DNA of 64,000 bases from Ardenticatenaceae bacterium (GCA_030065875.1 JASJCR010000010.1:32353-96352); one strand, 5' to 3'. Positions 7,807 to 16,743 are shown, counted from the stretch's first letter. Translations and numbers: made by a program. Notes: a model not told the origin generated them from the letters alone.

Positions 7807-8655
7807 TTACCGCCAGATGACAAATGCGCCAAAAAATCCGGCTAGCAAAACAGCCGTGGCCAGTAAAACTACCCACCATCGATAGGTTAAGCTGGCCCGA
7901 TCATACACCTTCACCTGGGTGCCAATCACGTGTGAAACCACATATTGCGGCACCAGCAAATAGCCGAGTAAGAAACCGGAAACCAATCCTCCCATGTGGG
8001 CCAAATTATTGACGCGTACGATTAAAAATCCGATAACCAGATTAATTCCAACCAACTGCAGGGTGCGGTTCAACCGATCTTTACCAAATTTCCCCAATTT
8101 ATTGCGATAAAAGGCAAAAAACGCCAGATTCATGCCCAAAATCCCAAAAATCGCGCCCGACGCGCCGACCGAAAATTCATCCATGCCGCGCACCCAAAAA
8201 GAGGCCAGGCCGCCAAATAAACCGGTCAGGAAGTAGAGGGCCAAGTATCGACCCCGGCCGTAGATTCGCTCCATATCCAGACCCAAAATATAGAGGGCAT
8301 ACCCGTTAAACAGGATGTGGGTGATGTCGGCATGTAAAAACATGGCCGTCAAAAAGCGCCACCATTGCCCTTCGATGAGGATAGAGGGTCCGAAGGTTGC
8401 CCCAAATCGAAAAAGGGTGCTCGATGGATCCACCAGCAAGCCGTTTAGCATCGTTAGACCAAAAATCAGGACAATGGCCGCCAGCAGCACATATGTGGCG
8501 ACTGGTTGGGTAAACGGCTGAGCAAATGGATTAATTAAATCCCCTACCTGGGGTGGTCGGGGGGGGATTGGAGGCGGCTCTGCCGGCTGAATGTCATCAC
8601 CACTTTCCAATGACGGCCGGGCATGTGGATCATCTGGATTAAATCGTTGTGTCAT
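7807..8655 (-). CDS. Rhomboid-family intramembrane serine protease
   Basis: A 282-residue rhomboid protease with at least six hydrophobic segments. The catalytic pair is GASGAIFG (Ser166) and NNLAHMGG (His220), with the conserved HxxxN at residues 113-117 (HILFN), so it should be active against membrane-spanning substrates. I chose the ATG at 8655. The frame runs upstream to 8880, but that extension is translated from a GC-rich intergenic hairpin repeat (8755-8850) and has no family similarity. The N-terminal 45 residues are proline-rich and probably cytoplasmic. No strong ribosome site is seen. Confidence 0.88.
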   Translation of the reverse strand: MTQRFNPDDPHARPSLESGDDIQPAEPPPIPPRPPQVGDLINPFAQPFTQPVATYVLLAAIVLIFGLTMLNGLLVDPSSTLFRFGATFGPSILIEGQWWRFLTAMFLHADITHILFNGYALYILGLDMERIYGRGRYLALYFLTGLFGGLASFWVRGMDEFSVGASGAIFGILGMNLAFFAFYRNKLGKFGKDRLNRTLQLVGINLVIGFLIVRVNNLAHMGGLVSGFLLGYLLVPQYVVSHVIGTQVKVYDRASLTYRWWVVLLATAVLLAGFFGAFVIWR

Positions 8656-8754
8656 AACAAGAACTATAATCGGTGTATGCAGAAAAGCAACGATTTCTAA
8701 TGAGGGGTAGGTAATTGACAATTTGTCGGTGGCAATTAGGTTACTGACCGACAA

Positions 8755-8850
8755 GCTCCCCTCCCTGCGTCGGGGAGGGGCTGGGGGAGGGGTGAGATGA
8801 CGGCAAAAGACCCACCCCCTAACCCCCTCCCGACACGGAAGGGGGGATTT
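8755..8850. repeat. Intergenic GC-rich hairpin repeat
   Basis: CTCCCCTCCCTGCGTCGGGG followed by GGGCTGGGGGAGGGGTG is mirrored downstream by CACCCCCTAACCCCCTCCCG and GGAAGGGGGGA, so the unit folds into a long imperfect hairpin. Such C-run/G-run elements are common dispersed intergenic repeats in several phyla. It occupies the 364-base gap (8656-9019) between the divergent rhomboid and zinc-ribbon genes, where I see no gene. Confidence 0.7.
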
Positions 8851-9019
8851 GTAGAGCTTAAATGAGGATTTTCCATTCATTGAACGACCTGTCCGCTCTT
8901 GAACCTGTAACGGGGAGAGGCGCGTGTTGGGCTGTTTTAGAGCTCTACCGATTCGATGAAAAATACACGATTTTATTTAACAGAGCACTAGTTACTGGAT
9001 TTTTTGATAAAATTAAAAT

Positions 9020-10111
9020 ATGGCTGTTCGAGAAGGGCGTTGGGATTGTCAATATTGCGGCACAAAGGGGGTGTTCGGCCGTCACAAGTCGTGTCCGGTT
9101 TGTGCCACCAGCCGACCGGCGGGCACAAAATTTTATCTGCCGGCCGATGCGGAAACCGTTACCGATGAAGATCGCCTCGGCTATGCGCTGATGGGTCCGG
9201 ATTGGATTTGCGCTTTTTGCGGCAGCAGCAACGGGGCCAGCCACAAAGTTTGTCAAAGCTGTTTTGCGGAAAAAAAGGAAGACACCGTTAAACAGGAAGT
9301 CAAAGAATATATTGACGCACCCACCAGCGGCGACATGACCTTTGAGCCTGGAGAGTCACCAAAGGCGGTATCATCCTCTCTCAGTCAAGAAGCGCCGGGT
9401 CGCCTCCCTCGATGGATTACCGTCGGGGGTGCGTTAACGATCATTCTGGTGCTTGGGATTTGTGGCTTCATTGCCTCCAGCTTTTTTATCAATTCAACCG
9501 TTGATGTTGAAGTCCAATCTTATGAATGGGAGCGCACAGTTGAGGTAGAGGCATATCGCACCATTGATGAATCTGATTGGGAAATCCCGGCCGGCGGCCG
9601 AGTGACCGGTCAGGCGGAAGAAATTCACCATTATGATCAGGTTTTAACCGGTTATGAGCAAAAATCTCGCCAGGTAGCCGAAGAAGTTTACGTGGGTGAA
9701 GAAACGTACGTGTGCGGCCAGCGCGATTTAGGCAACGGCTTTTTTGAGGATATTACCTGCAGCGATTCAATATACGAAACACAATATCGCACTGAATTTT
9801 ATGATGAGCCTCAGTACGAGGAGGTGCCGGTTTATCAAATGAAATACAGCTATGAAATCGACAAGTGGGTGTATGATCGCACCGCAACCGCCTCTGGCCA
9901 GACCCATACCGCCGAATGGCCGGTCCTCATCCTGGAAAATAACGAACGGGAAGGGGCAAAAACCGAGTCTTACGGCATCCTTTTTAACGCGGCCGATGGG
10001 GAAACCTACCGCCTTGAATTTTCTTATTCAGAATGGCTGGAATATTCAGAGGGACAAACCTATAAACTTGAGGTTAATGGTTTTGGGGAGCCGGGAGAGA
10101 TTTCCCCATAA
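9020..10111 (+). CDS. Double zinc-ribbon, single-pass membrane protein of unknown function
   Basis: A 363-residue protein not recognised beyond its parts. The N-terminus has two RanBP2-like zinc ribbons: CQYCGTKGVFGRHKSCPVC (about residues 10-28) and CAFCGSSNGASHKVCQSC (about 63-80). After an acidic linker comes one transmembrane helix (about 134-156), then a roughly 200-residue outer domain rich in Glu and Tyr with repeated EVxVEAY and EEVPVYQ stretches. So the ribbons are cytoplasmic and the beta-rich domain outside, or in a periplasm-like space. The region before the ATG is AT-rich, without a clear ribosome site. Function unknown. Confidence 0.8.
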   Translation: MAVREGRWDCQYCGTKGVFGRHKSCPVCATSRPAGTKFYLPADAETVTDEDRLGYALMGPDWICAFCGSSNGASHKVCQSCFAEKKEDTVKQEVKEYIDAPTSGDMTFEPGESPKAVSSSLSQEAPGRLPRWITVGGALTIILVLGICGFIASSFFINSTVDVEVQSYEWERTVEVEAYRTIDESDWEIPAGGRVTGQAEEIHHYDQVLTGYEQKSRQVAEEVYVGEETYVCGQRDLGNGFFEDITCSDSIYETQYRTEFYDEPQYEEVPVYQMKYSYEIDKWVYDRTATASGQTHTAEWPVLILENNEREGAKTESYGILFNAADGETYRLEFSYSEWLEYSEGQTYKLEVNGFGEPGEISP

Positions 10112-10207
10112 AATTTTACTACGCCGTTATGCTGGTTGTTTAAATAGCCCCGCATTATTGAAGATTTACAAATAAATGCGGATATGAACCATCTTCAAAA
10201 ACAAGCC

Positions 10208-10276
10208 CGTCATCCCCGCGTAGGCGGGGATCCACCGGTAGCAAGCCAATGGATTCCCGCTTTCGCGGGAATGACG
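10208..10276. repeat. Dispersed repeat of two hairpins (CGTCATTCCCGC type)
   Basis: It opens with CGTCATCCCCGCGTAGGCGG and closes with GATTCCCGCTTTCGCGGGAA followed by TGACG. Each end is itself a hairpin, and the outer ends are inverted copies of each other. Such elements are widespread small palindromic repeats. It lies in the 296-base gap between the zinc-ribbon gene and tetR, away from the tetR promoter. Confidence 0.75.
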
Positions 10277-10360
10277 CTGCTGTATCGGTATTGGCTTATC
10301 AAAACTCAAAAATGCGGGAGTGGAGAATTATCCTAAATGTCAACACAACCTGCAAAAGAG

Positions 10361-10406
10361 TTGACACAAGAAGACAAATTCATTAACATTTTACCAGTTG
10401 GTAAAA
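10361..10406 (+). promoter_or_regulatory. tetR promoter with overlapping palindromic operator
   Basis: A consensus -35 TTGACA (10361-10366) is followed after 17 bases by TAACAT (10384-10389). Next comes the palindrome TTTTACCAGTTGGTAAAA (10389-10406), with perfect 8-base arms around a 2-base centre, ending one base before the ATG at 10408. A related site, TTTACCAAGCGGTAAA, lies upstream of the next gene at 11006. The placement across the transcription start and start codon implies self-repression by the TetR protein. Confidence 0.72.
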
Positions 10407-10407
10407 A

Positions 10408-10986
10408 ATGAGCAAGAAAAACGAAACCCATCGCAAAATTTTGGACGTGGCGGACAAATTGTTTGCTACCAAGGGGTTCAAAGCGGTTACTCTGCGAGAA
10501 ATCACCAACTCACTTGGGCTAAAACATACTGCATTGTTCTATTACGCTAAATCAAAAGAGCTTCTCTACATGCAGGTGATGGAACGCAATTTTAAACGTC
10601 ACGAGCAGAAGATGGAGGAAGCCATCCTCCATGCAGGAGATGATTTAAAAGAGCAAATGCAGGTCGTCGCAGAGTGGCTATTATCTCAACCTCCTCTGAA
10701 CCTGGGTCAACTCATGCAGTCAGATTTTACACATCTTAAACCTGAACACGCCAGCAGGCTTGCCGTTCTGGCCTTCGATTCCCTGCGAATGCCGCTCACA
10801 AAGACCTTTCAACGGGCAAATGATATCGGCATTATTACGGTCGAGGACCCGGGATTAGCAGCTATATCATTTGTATCGCTGATCGAAACCGTCCACGCAA
10901 CCCAGCCAGCATTTGACGCTGAACAACGCCAAAGCATCGTAAATAGCATCATTGACATGTTATTAAACGGTTTGTATTCTCGATAA
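10408..10986 (+). CDS. TetR/AcrR-family transcriptional repressor
   Basis: A 192-residue TetR regulator. The N-terminal helix-turn-helix is typical: RKILDVADKLFATKGFKAV, then LREITNSLGLKHTALFYYAK (about residues 28-47). The C-terminal ligand domain has no recognisable ligand signature. Its own start codon abuts the operator TTTTACCA-N2-TGGTAAAA, and a one-mismatch copy lies in the promoter of the following membrane gene, so both are probably repressed by this protein and released together by an unknown ligand. The absence of a Shine-Dalgarno sequence suggests a leaderless or nearly leaderless mRNA. Confidence 0.9.
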   Translation: MSKKNETHRKILDVADKLFATKGFKAVTLREITNSLGLKHTALFYYAKSKELLYMQVMERNFKRHEQKMEEAILHAGDDLKEQMQVVAEWLLSQPPLNLGQLMQSDFTHLKPEHASRLAVLAFDSLRMPLTKTFQRANDIGIITVEDPGLAAISFVSLIETVHATQPAFDAEQRQSIVNSIIDMLLNGLYSR

Positions 10987-10993
10987 GTTTTTT

Positions 10994-11023
10994 TTGCAAA
11001 CATTTTTTACCAAGCGGTAAATT
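10994..11023 (+). promoter_or_regulatory. Promoter and TetR-type operator before the DUF418 gene
   Basis: The operator-like palindrome TTTACCAAGCGGTAAA (11006-11021) has 7-base arms with one mismatch and the same half-site as the operator before tetR. It lies between a -35 candidate TTGCAA (10994-10999) and a weak -10 candidate TAAATT (11018-11023), separated by 18 bases. Binding there would block RNA polymerase. Confidence 0.6.
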
Positions 11024-11074
11024 TTGTGGGGATCAAACCCGCCAATCAACTTCTTTTCATGGTGAGAAATTAAA

Positions 11075-12343
11075 ATGTCAACAAATCCGAATCTCCGTAA
11101 AAATTTTTCTACTCCTACATTGCCTAAGGAGCGAATTCAAGCCCTTGATATAATTCGTGGCTTTGCCCTAATGGGCATTCTTCTCATTAACATTTTTGCT
11201 TTTGCTAGTCCTGGAACACCCCCTTTTTTCACGGCCGGCCGTTCCCTCTCAGACCAAATCGTCTTGATCGGTCTCCTTATTTTCGTGGAATCAAAATTTT
11301 TCACCGTTTTTTCTTTTTTATTTGGAATTGGGTTTGCCATTCAGTTTTTAAAAGGGAAGGCAAAAAATAATGGGCGATTCGTCCCGTTTTTCAGAAGACG
11401 GCTTTTCTTCTTGGGGTTGTTTGGAGTCGCCCACATCATAATCCTATGGGAAGGGGATATCCTTCTGTTATACGCTATTGTTGGTTTCCTCATCTTGCCT
11501 TTTAGAGAAATGTCTCCCAAGAAGCTGCTGCGATGGATTGCTGGCTTGCTGCTCGTTCCAACCGTTTTATACTCGCTTATGTTGAGCGGATTATTTATTG
11601 CGCAGAACCTGCCGGCAACAGCTACGCTAACCACCGAAATTGATATGGAGATTTTAGGAATTTTCACTGAGGCCCAAATATCTGCCGCCAAAATTTATAG
11701 CAACGAACAATTCAGCATAATCTTGGAGAACCGTATCCGATCCTTTGCCGAAACAGGTTTTTTGCTCGTGACTCGAATACCAAGCGTGCTGGCCATGTTT
11801 CTTTTAGGGTTATATGTTACAAAATCAGGTCTATTATCGACGATCCTCGAACAACCCACTTTGCTAAAACGATGGCGAAATTGGGGATTGGGCCTGGGCC
11901 TGCCGATCGCCTCAGCTGTCGGCTTAGCAAGTCTGTTCTTGCCCATAACCAATGTCCTGATTGTGGCTTTTTTCAACCAGGCAATCGCAGGCCCTTTGAC
12001 AGCAATAGGCTACTCATCCACACTCGGCATTCTCGTGCAAAATTACCCTCGCTGGTGGGGGTTTCAATGGGTAGCTAGCTATGGGCGAATGGCGTTAACC
12101 AATTACTTGATGCAAAGTCTTATTTGCGCTCTGATTTTTTATGGTTACGGCTTAGGATTTGTTGGTCAGCTGTCACTCGTGACGACAATTCTCCTTGCGA
12201 TTTTGATCAACCTCTTGCTCCTTGTTTTTAGTAAATTTTGGCTTAAAATTTTCATCATGGGACCACTGGAATGGTTGTGGCGCTCCTTCAATTACAAACA
12301 ATTTCAACCGATCTTAATTTCAAAAACGGCCGTTAATAAATAG
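11075..12343 (+). CDS. DUF418 family polytopic membrane protein
   Basis: A 422-residue membrane protein with about ten hydrophobic segments. The N-terminal signature ERIQALDIIRGFALMGILLI is that of DUF418/YeiB-like proteins, and the C-terminal part with YGRMALTNYLMQSLI is the DUF418 domain itself (about residues 270-410). YeiB relatives have been linked to the acyltransferase-like membrane superfamily, but no reaction is proven. A ribosome site GGTGAG precedes the ATG. It is under an operator that matches the adjacent TetR gene's, so it may be an effector or exporter in a detoxification response (inference). Confidence 0.87.
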   Translation: MSTNPNLRKNFSTPTLPKERIQALDIIRGFALMGILLINIFAFASPGTPPFFTAGRSLSDQIVLIGLLIFVESKFFTVFSFLFGIGFAIQFLKGKAKNNGRFVPFFRRRLFFLGLFGVAHIIILWEGDILLLYAIVGFLILPFREMSPKKLLRWIAGLLLVPTVLYSLMLSGLFIAQNLPATATLTTEIDMEILGIFTEAQISAAKIYSNEQFSIILENRIRSFAETGFLLVTRIPSVLAMFLLGLYVTKSGLLSTILEQPTLLKRWRNWGLGLGLPIASAVGLASLFLPITNVLIVAFFNQAIAGPLTAIGYSSTLGILVQNYPRWWGFQWVASYGRMALTNYLMQSLICALIFYGYGLGFVGQLSLVTTILLAILINLLLLVFSKFWLKIFIMGPLEWLWRSFNYKQFQPILISKTAVNK

Positions 12344-12441
12344 AGTCTTTCTCATTAAAAAAATATTTCCCTACCCGAAACATCATTAACATATACCTTT
12401 TCCCCATTTCCACAATCGAGTTTTCTCATAAAATTAAGAGT

Positions 12442-14145
12442 ATGATTATGTTTAAGCGTGGGTCGTTTCTTGCCGGGTTGGCGCTCTTAATCAGCGTCTT
12501 TCTACTCAATCAGGGCAGCACCGTACAGTCACAAGCACTTCCATCTAATTTTTATCTGCCCATCGGGGCACAAAATCCGGCCAATGAAGGGGCGATCGCT
12601 TACGGCGTCAATTTTATGAATTCGGTTGACCATCCGGCCGATGCTCAGATGTTTGCCAACGGCAAGTTAACCGGAGCCGTGTGGAATCGCTGGCCCCTCT
12701 ACTGGAGTCGCATCGAAACAGGGAACGGGGTTTTTGATTGGTCCGCTCACGATCCAATTGTGCAAGCTGACATCACCAACGGGTTTCGCACAAATGCGAT
12801 TTTGCTGGGCACGCCCTCTTTTTATACCACAGCGGATGTGCGGCCGGATGAACTCGAAACACTGACGCTGGAACCTGGAGATTCAATCTCCCTCAACACG
12901 GTACAACGAGCCACACCGGTCGGCTTATACGAACCGGTTTTCACCGACGGAAATGACGCCCCAGGCGCAGGAAAAACCATCAATCCCGCCAACCGCTGGG
13001 CCCGCTTCGTCTATCAAATCGTCAATCGCTACAAACCAGGGGGAACGCTGGCCCGCCAAAACAACTGGCCAGGAAATGCAGGCATTACCCATTGGGAAAT
13101 GTGGAACGAACCGGATTTTGCGCTTTTCTGGGATGCCAGCCAGGCGGATTATGCTCGCCTGCTCAAAGTGGGTTACCTGGCCGCCAAACACGCCGACAGC
13201 AGCGCCGTGGTTTTATTTGGCGGATTGGCCAATAACGGTGACCTCAATTTTTACGAAAACATTCTGACTATCTTTGATCGGGATCCTCTGGGTCCGACCA
13301 ACAGCTACTTCCACGATATTTACGTAACCCACAGCTACTCCCGCGCCTCTCGTTCCTGGCTGCACGTGTTCCGGGCGGAACGAGACCTGCGAGATTTTAA
13401 CATTCAAAAACCGATTTGGCTCAACGAAACCGGTGTACCGGTCTGGGATGATTATCCAGGCCCGGTGTGGGATGCCGGCAGCTGGTTGCGCGGGTCTGCC
13501 CCTGAAAAAGCGGATTATGTCCTGCAATCCGCCTTTTATTCAATTTATGCAGGGGCAGATGGGTATTTTTACTTTCAACTTTATGACGGGTGCGGCAATC
13601 AGCCGGCGTTTACCGATTTCCCACCGCACAATGGGGAATTGTGCGATGCCAATGGCTACCTAACCAATGATCCCTCAAAACCGTGCTCCGGCGATGCCCA
13701 CGGCCTGTTTCGCAACGCCTCTGACATGATCTGCTTCTCCCAACACCCCAATCCGGAAAGCCCGCGCTCTGGGCTGGCCGCCTTTCAAATATTGACCGGT
13801 TATGCACAGAGTGTACAACCGCTCACCCGCTCTCGACCAAACGGCACGGCCGAAATTATTCAGCTCTATCAGCCCACAACCAATCGTCGGCTGGTGGCAG
13901 CCTGGGCATTAACCAACCAGCCCGAAACGGTAGTTATACCGGCTAAAAGCAGCAGTGCCCTACTCCTATGGTCCGATGGGACCCAGCAGCAAGTCACCCC
14001 GGTTAATGGCGAATACGTATTGTCTCTGCCCGGAGCAACCAATACAAACGGCCATAATTTTTACAGCCCCAATGCGCCATTTTTTGATCCATCCCCCTTT
14101 ATGATTGGCGGGAAAACGGTGGTTTTGATCGAAGACAACGGATGA
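12442..14145 (+). CDS. Secreted clan GH-A glycoside hydrolase-like protein (GH39/GH5-like)
   Basis: A 567-residue exported protein: hydrophobic signal segment at residues 8-24 and a likely cleavage near VQSQA. The TIM-barrel features of clan GH-A are present: acid/base HWEMWNEPDFALFW with Asn222-Glu223, and nucleophile KPIWLNETGVP with Glu329, about 106 residues apart. A C-terminal beta domain follows (about 480-560). It resembles GH39 and related families in barrel layout, but the substrate is not readable. It is a single gene followed by a palindromic heptad array that probably ends transcription. Confidence 0.8.
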   Translation: MIMFKRGSFLAGLALLISVFLLNQGSTVQSQALPSNFYLPIGAQNPANEGAIAYGVNFMNSVDHPADAQMFANGKLTGAVWNRWPLYWSRIETGNGVFDWSAHDPIVQADITNGFRTNAILLGTPSFYTTADVRPDELETLTLEPGDSISLNTVQRATPVGLYEPVFTDGNDAPGAGKTINPANRWARFVYQIVNRYKPGGTLARQNNWPGNAGITHWEMWNEPDFALFWDASQADYARLLKVGYLAAKHADSSAVVLFGGLANNGDLNFYENILTIFDRDPLGPTNSYFHDIYVTHSYSRASRSWLHVFRAERDLRDFNIQKPIWLNETGVPVWDDYPGPVWDAGSWLRGSAPEKADYVLQSAFYSIYAGADGYFYFQLYDGCGNQPAFTDFPPHNGELCDANGYLTNDPSKPCSGDAHGLFRNASDMICFSQHPNPESPRSGLAAFQILTGYAQSVQPLTRSRPNGTAEIIQLYQPTTNRRLVAAWALTNQPETVVIPAKSSSALLLWSDGTQQQVTPVNGEYVLSLPGATNTNGHNFYSPNAPFFDPSPFMIGGKTVVLIEDNG

Positions 14146-14149
14146 ATAA

Positions 14150-14219
14150 TAATCAATAGTCAATGGTCAATTTTCACGTCAACCCAATTGATCATTGTCT
14201 ATTGATTATTGACGATTGA
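14150..14219. repeat. Heptad repeat array, palindromic, between convergent genes
   Basis: Ten units: TAATCAA, TAGTCAA on the left and CTATTGA, TTATTGA on the right, so it folds into a hairpin. It carries the TAA stop of the minus-strand exonuclease (14206-14208) and begins just after the glycosidase stop. Confidence 0.85.
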
Positions 14220-14763
14220 TAATTTTTTCCCGCTGGTTGATTTCCAATGCGATTTTAGCCACGTGACGGGCATCATCAATCGCCCGGTGGTGTCGTCCGG
14301 CAAACTCAACTTCGAGGATCCGAAGGGCTTTCATCATCCCAACCGGCCGGTCTAAATTATATTGGGCGGCAAACACACCTTTTAAATTGACGTGATTGGC
14401 TTCAGATAGAAATTCCCCCCAGGGCAGGTTAAGCCGCTTTAAATCCAGGGTAAGCTGCTCCCGGTCAAAGTTGCCCCAGGAATACCAAATTAATGGGGAA
14501 TTCCCTGCCCACCCGAGAAAGTCGGCAAAAACCTCTGCAAACGGTGCCGCCTGATCGACATCTTTTTGCTCGATAGACGTTAACCGGGTGCAGAAAGGGC
14601 TCAATTTGGGTTTGAGGACCGGCCGAACAAAACGATCATACTCCTCGATGACCGTCAAAGAATCATCGGTTTTGACCGCTCCAATTTCGATGGTCTCCAT
14701 ATTTTCACGGACGTGATTTTTTTTCCAGCAGGTGCATTCAAGGTCGAGGAATATATGGTACAT
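14206..14763 (-). CDS. DEDDh 3'-5' exonuclease (ERI-1/KapD-like)
   Basis: A 185-residue exonuclease of the DnaQ superfamily, ERI-1/3'hExo branch. ExoI motif FLDLECTCW has the D-x-E pair (Asp7, Glu9); ExoII is SWGNFDREQL; ExoIII is HHRAIDDARH with the DEDDh His and Asp. An inhibitor-like KapD role or small-RNA trimming are both possible; only 3'-5' nuclease chemistry is supported. The last residues, EKIINRQ, are encoded by sequence abutting the heptad array. The downstream gene order on the minus strand puts it 15 bases after the acetyltransferase, so the two may be co-transcribed. Confidence 0.9.
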   Translation of the reverse strand: MYHIFLDLECTCWKKNHVRENMETIEIGAVKTDDSLTVIEEYDRFVRPVLKPKLSPFCTRLTSIEQKDVDQAAPFAEVFADFLGWAGNSPLIWYSWGNFDREQLTLDLKRLNLPWGEFLSEANHVNLKGVFAAQYNLDRPVGMMKALRILEVEFAGRHHRAIDDARHVAKIALEINQREKIINRQ

Positions 14764-14778
14764 GTGTGTGGTTGCTTG

Positions 14779-15279
14779 TTAGGTTAAAGTGAGTCCCATG
14801 GCGTCCTCCCCGGCGATGACCAGACCGGTTTTGGCAAACCCAAACGACTTGTAAAAATTTTCGGCCGCGCGATTTTCAGGATGAACCGTCAGGTACACTC
14901 CTTCACAGTTGGGGAACCGTCGACGAACGGCCGCTAGATAATCCTCCATGGCCGCCTTGCCATATCCCATACCTTGAAATCGCCGATCAATTAAAAACCC
15001 GCTAATATAACAGACTCGCGTATCATGCGGCTTGTACATAAAACTGTAAAAGCCAACCATTTCATTGGTTTCCTGACTGTAAATGCCGCACGGGTCGTAA
15101 TGAACGCCGTTTGGCCTGATATACGCCTTGGCTAACGACATAACGACTGAGGGCACAAATTGCCCCTGCTGGGGGTGAACCCGCAAGGTAAGCGCCTCTT
15201 TCCAGTTGTCAGCGTCGATCGGCCGAACATAAATCATCTTCTTTTTGTGGGAAGGTTTTAAATGGATGTTGCTCATCAT
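14779..15279 (-). CDS. GNAT-family N-acetyltransferase
   Basis: A 166-residue GNAT acetyltransferase. The acetyl-CoA pyrophosphate loop is RRFQGMGYGKAAM (about residues 95-107), preceded by beta strand VCYISGFLID and followed by NRAAENFYKSFGF, the usual last motif. It resembles the spermidine/diamine acetyltransferase-like branch (start VRPIDADNW). Two adjacent ATGs are possible starts. Substrate unknown. Confidence 0.85.
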   Translation of the reverse strand: MMSNIHLKPSHKKKMIYVRPIDADNWKEALTLRVHPQQGQFVPSVVMSLAKAYIRPNGVHYDPCGIYSQETNEMVGFYSFMYKPHDTRVCYISGFLIDRRFQGMGYGKAAMEDYLAAVRRRFPNCEGVYLTVHPENRAAENFYKSFGFAKTGLVIAGEDAMGLTLT

Positions 15280-15495
15280 GATAAATCCGCTACGCTTATC
15301 GAACTTTTCAACATCGATATGCTTATTGTGTCACAAAACAGCCGCGGACGCATGTTTAACACTCAACACCGGATGACCTGATTTCTCAATTGCGTTATCA
15401 ATCTGCGAATATATGCGGTTCCCCCCGACGGGGTCTGCGGATAGTACAATTCATCAAACATCTTGTAACTCACCCATTATTTTGGAGAAGCGGAA

Positions 15496-16554
15496 ATGAC
15501 TGAACCTTATGATCATCCAACGTTGGAATTGTTTCAGGAATTATTAGAAGAACCCTCCCCCTCCGGCTTTGAAGATCAAATCGCCGCCCTCATCATGGAC
15601 AAGCTGGAATCGTGGGGGTATGAGCCGGTTACCGACGCGGCCGGGAACGTATTTGTCATGTTTGATGGTCAGCCGGAAGCTCCTCTGGTTTGCTACGCGG
15701 CTCACATGGATGAAATCGGCTTCATGGTGAACCGAATCGAAGCAGACGGCCGCCTGCGAGCGATCCGACATGGAGGGCTGATGCCCTGGAAAGCGGGTGA
15801 AGGGCCGGTTGAAATATTGACCGATCGCGGAGAGCGGCTGATGGGAGTCCTATCATTTGGTTCAACACACGGCCCATCACAAACTCCAACCTGGGAAAGT
15901 GCTTCGATTATGACCGGTTTGACCCCGGAAGAGTTAAACGAAAAAGGGGTGCGGCCGGGATCACCGGGCGTGCTGGCCAGACACGTCTGTCAACCGGTCA
16001 TTCTTGGCTCAAATGATGATCCGCTGGTGGGCGCCTGGACCTTTGATGACCGGCTTGGCTGCGCCACCCTGCTCCGCGCCCTAAAGCGATTAAAAGATGA
16101 CGGCAACGATCCTCTGTGCCCAACTATTGTGGCCTTTACCACCCGCGAAGAAGTCGGCGGATACGGGGCTCGCTATCTGGCCAGCCTGCACATGCCCGAT
16201 ATTTTTATCGCCGTAGATGGCGCGCCGATGACGGCCGAAACCGATTTAAAGCTTGACGGCCGACCGGTCGCCTGGGCCAAAGATCAACTTGGACCGTATG
16301 ATGGTCAGCTGATCGTCGACCTCATCGAAATCGGCCGCGATTTGGAAATTGGGGTCCAAACCGCCACCTACGGCAGCAACGCCAGTGACGCCAGCATGGC
16401 CATGACGGCCGGTGGGGTCGGCCGGATCGCCTGCTTTGGCCATCCGCGCGAAAACAGCCACGGGTTTGAAGTCACGCGCCTCTCGGTATTCGACAATATG
16501 CTGGAAATTTTACTGACGTTTATGACCCGCTGGGACGGGAGAGATGCGGATTAA
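15496..16554 (+). CDS. M42-family metallopeptidase (glutamyl aminopeptidase/endoglucanase type)
   Basis: A 352-residue co-catalytic di-metal aminopeptidase of family M42 (FrvX/PepA-like TET peptidases). Metal ligands appear in YAAHMDEIGF (His70, Asp72), WTFDDRLGC, the Glu pair in TTREEVGGYGA and the terminal His in GHPRENSHG. The length matches the family. A good ribosome site, GGAGAAG, precedes the ATG. It trims peptides in the cytoplasm. The next gene on the strand is another metallopeptidase (M16C), but a probable terminator separates them. Confidence 0.92.
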   Translation: MTEPYDHPTLELFQELLEEPSPSGFEDQIAALIMDKLESWGYEPVTDAAGNVFVMFDGQPEAPLVCYAAHMDEIGFMVNRIEADGRLRAIRHGGLMPWKAGEGPVEILTDRGERLMGVLSFGSTHGPSQTPTWESASIMTGLTPEELNEKGVRPGSPGVLARHVCQPVILGSNDDPLVGAWTFDDRLGCATLLRALKRLKDDGNDPLCPTIVAFTTREEVGGYGARYLASLHMPDIFIAVDGAPMTAETDLKLDGRPVAWAKDQLGPYDGQLIVDLIEIGRDLEIGVQTATYGSNASDASMAMTAGGVGRIACFGHPRENSHGFEVTRLSVFDNMLEILLTFMTRWDGRDAD

Positions 16555-16707
16555 CCCCATTATCAATCAAAATAGTGGCTGTTCAGGTGCTCCGGCCGGT
16601 CTCTGACCGTGCCGCCTGGTGGCTCGGTGTGGACACCGGGCACAGCCTCTAGAGAAAGTTGAGCCCCGAACAACTGCTCGAATAAAACATCCTGAATAAT
16701 GACAGAT

Positions 16708-16728
16708 GGCCGCCATGACGGCCCTTTT
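16708..16728 (+). terminator. Probable intrinsic terminator after the M42 peptidase
   Basis: GGCCG, a six-base loop CCATGA, then CGGCC followed by CTTTT. The stem is short but GC-only. It is about 150 bases after the M42 stop and before the M16C promoter region. Confidence 0.4.
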
Positions 16729-16743
16729 CTAACAACTCTCCGA

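Noticed and set aside
8656..8880. N-terminal extension of the rhomboid frame
   Set aside because: Translated from an intergenic hairpin repeat; low-complexity and without family similarity. The ATG at 8655 fits better.
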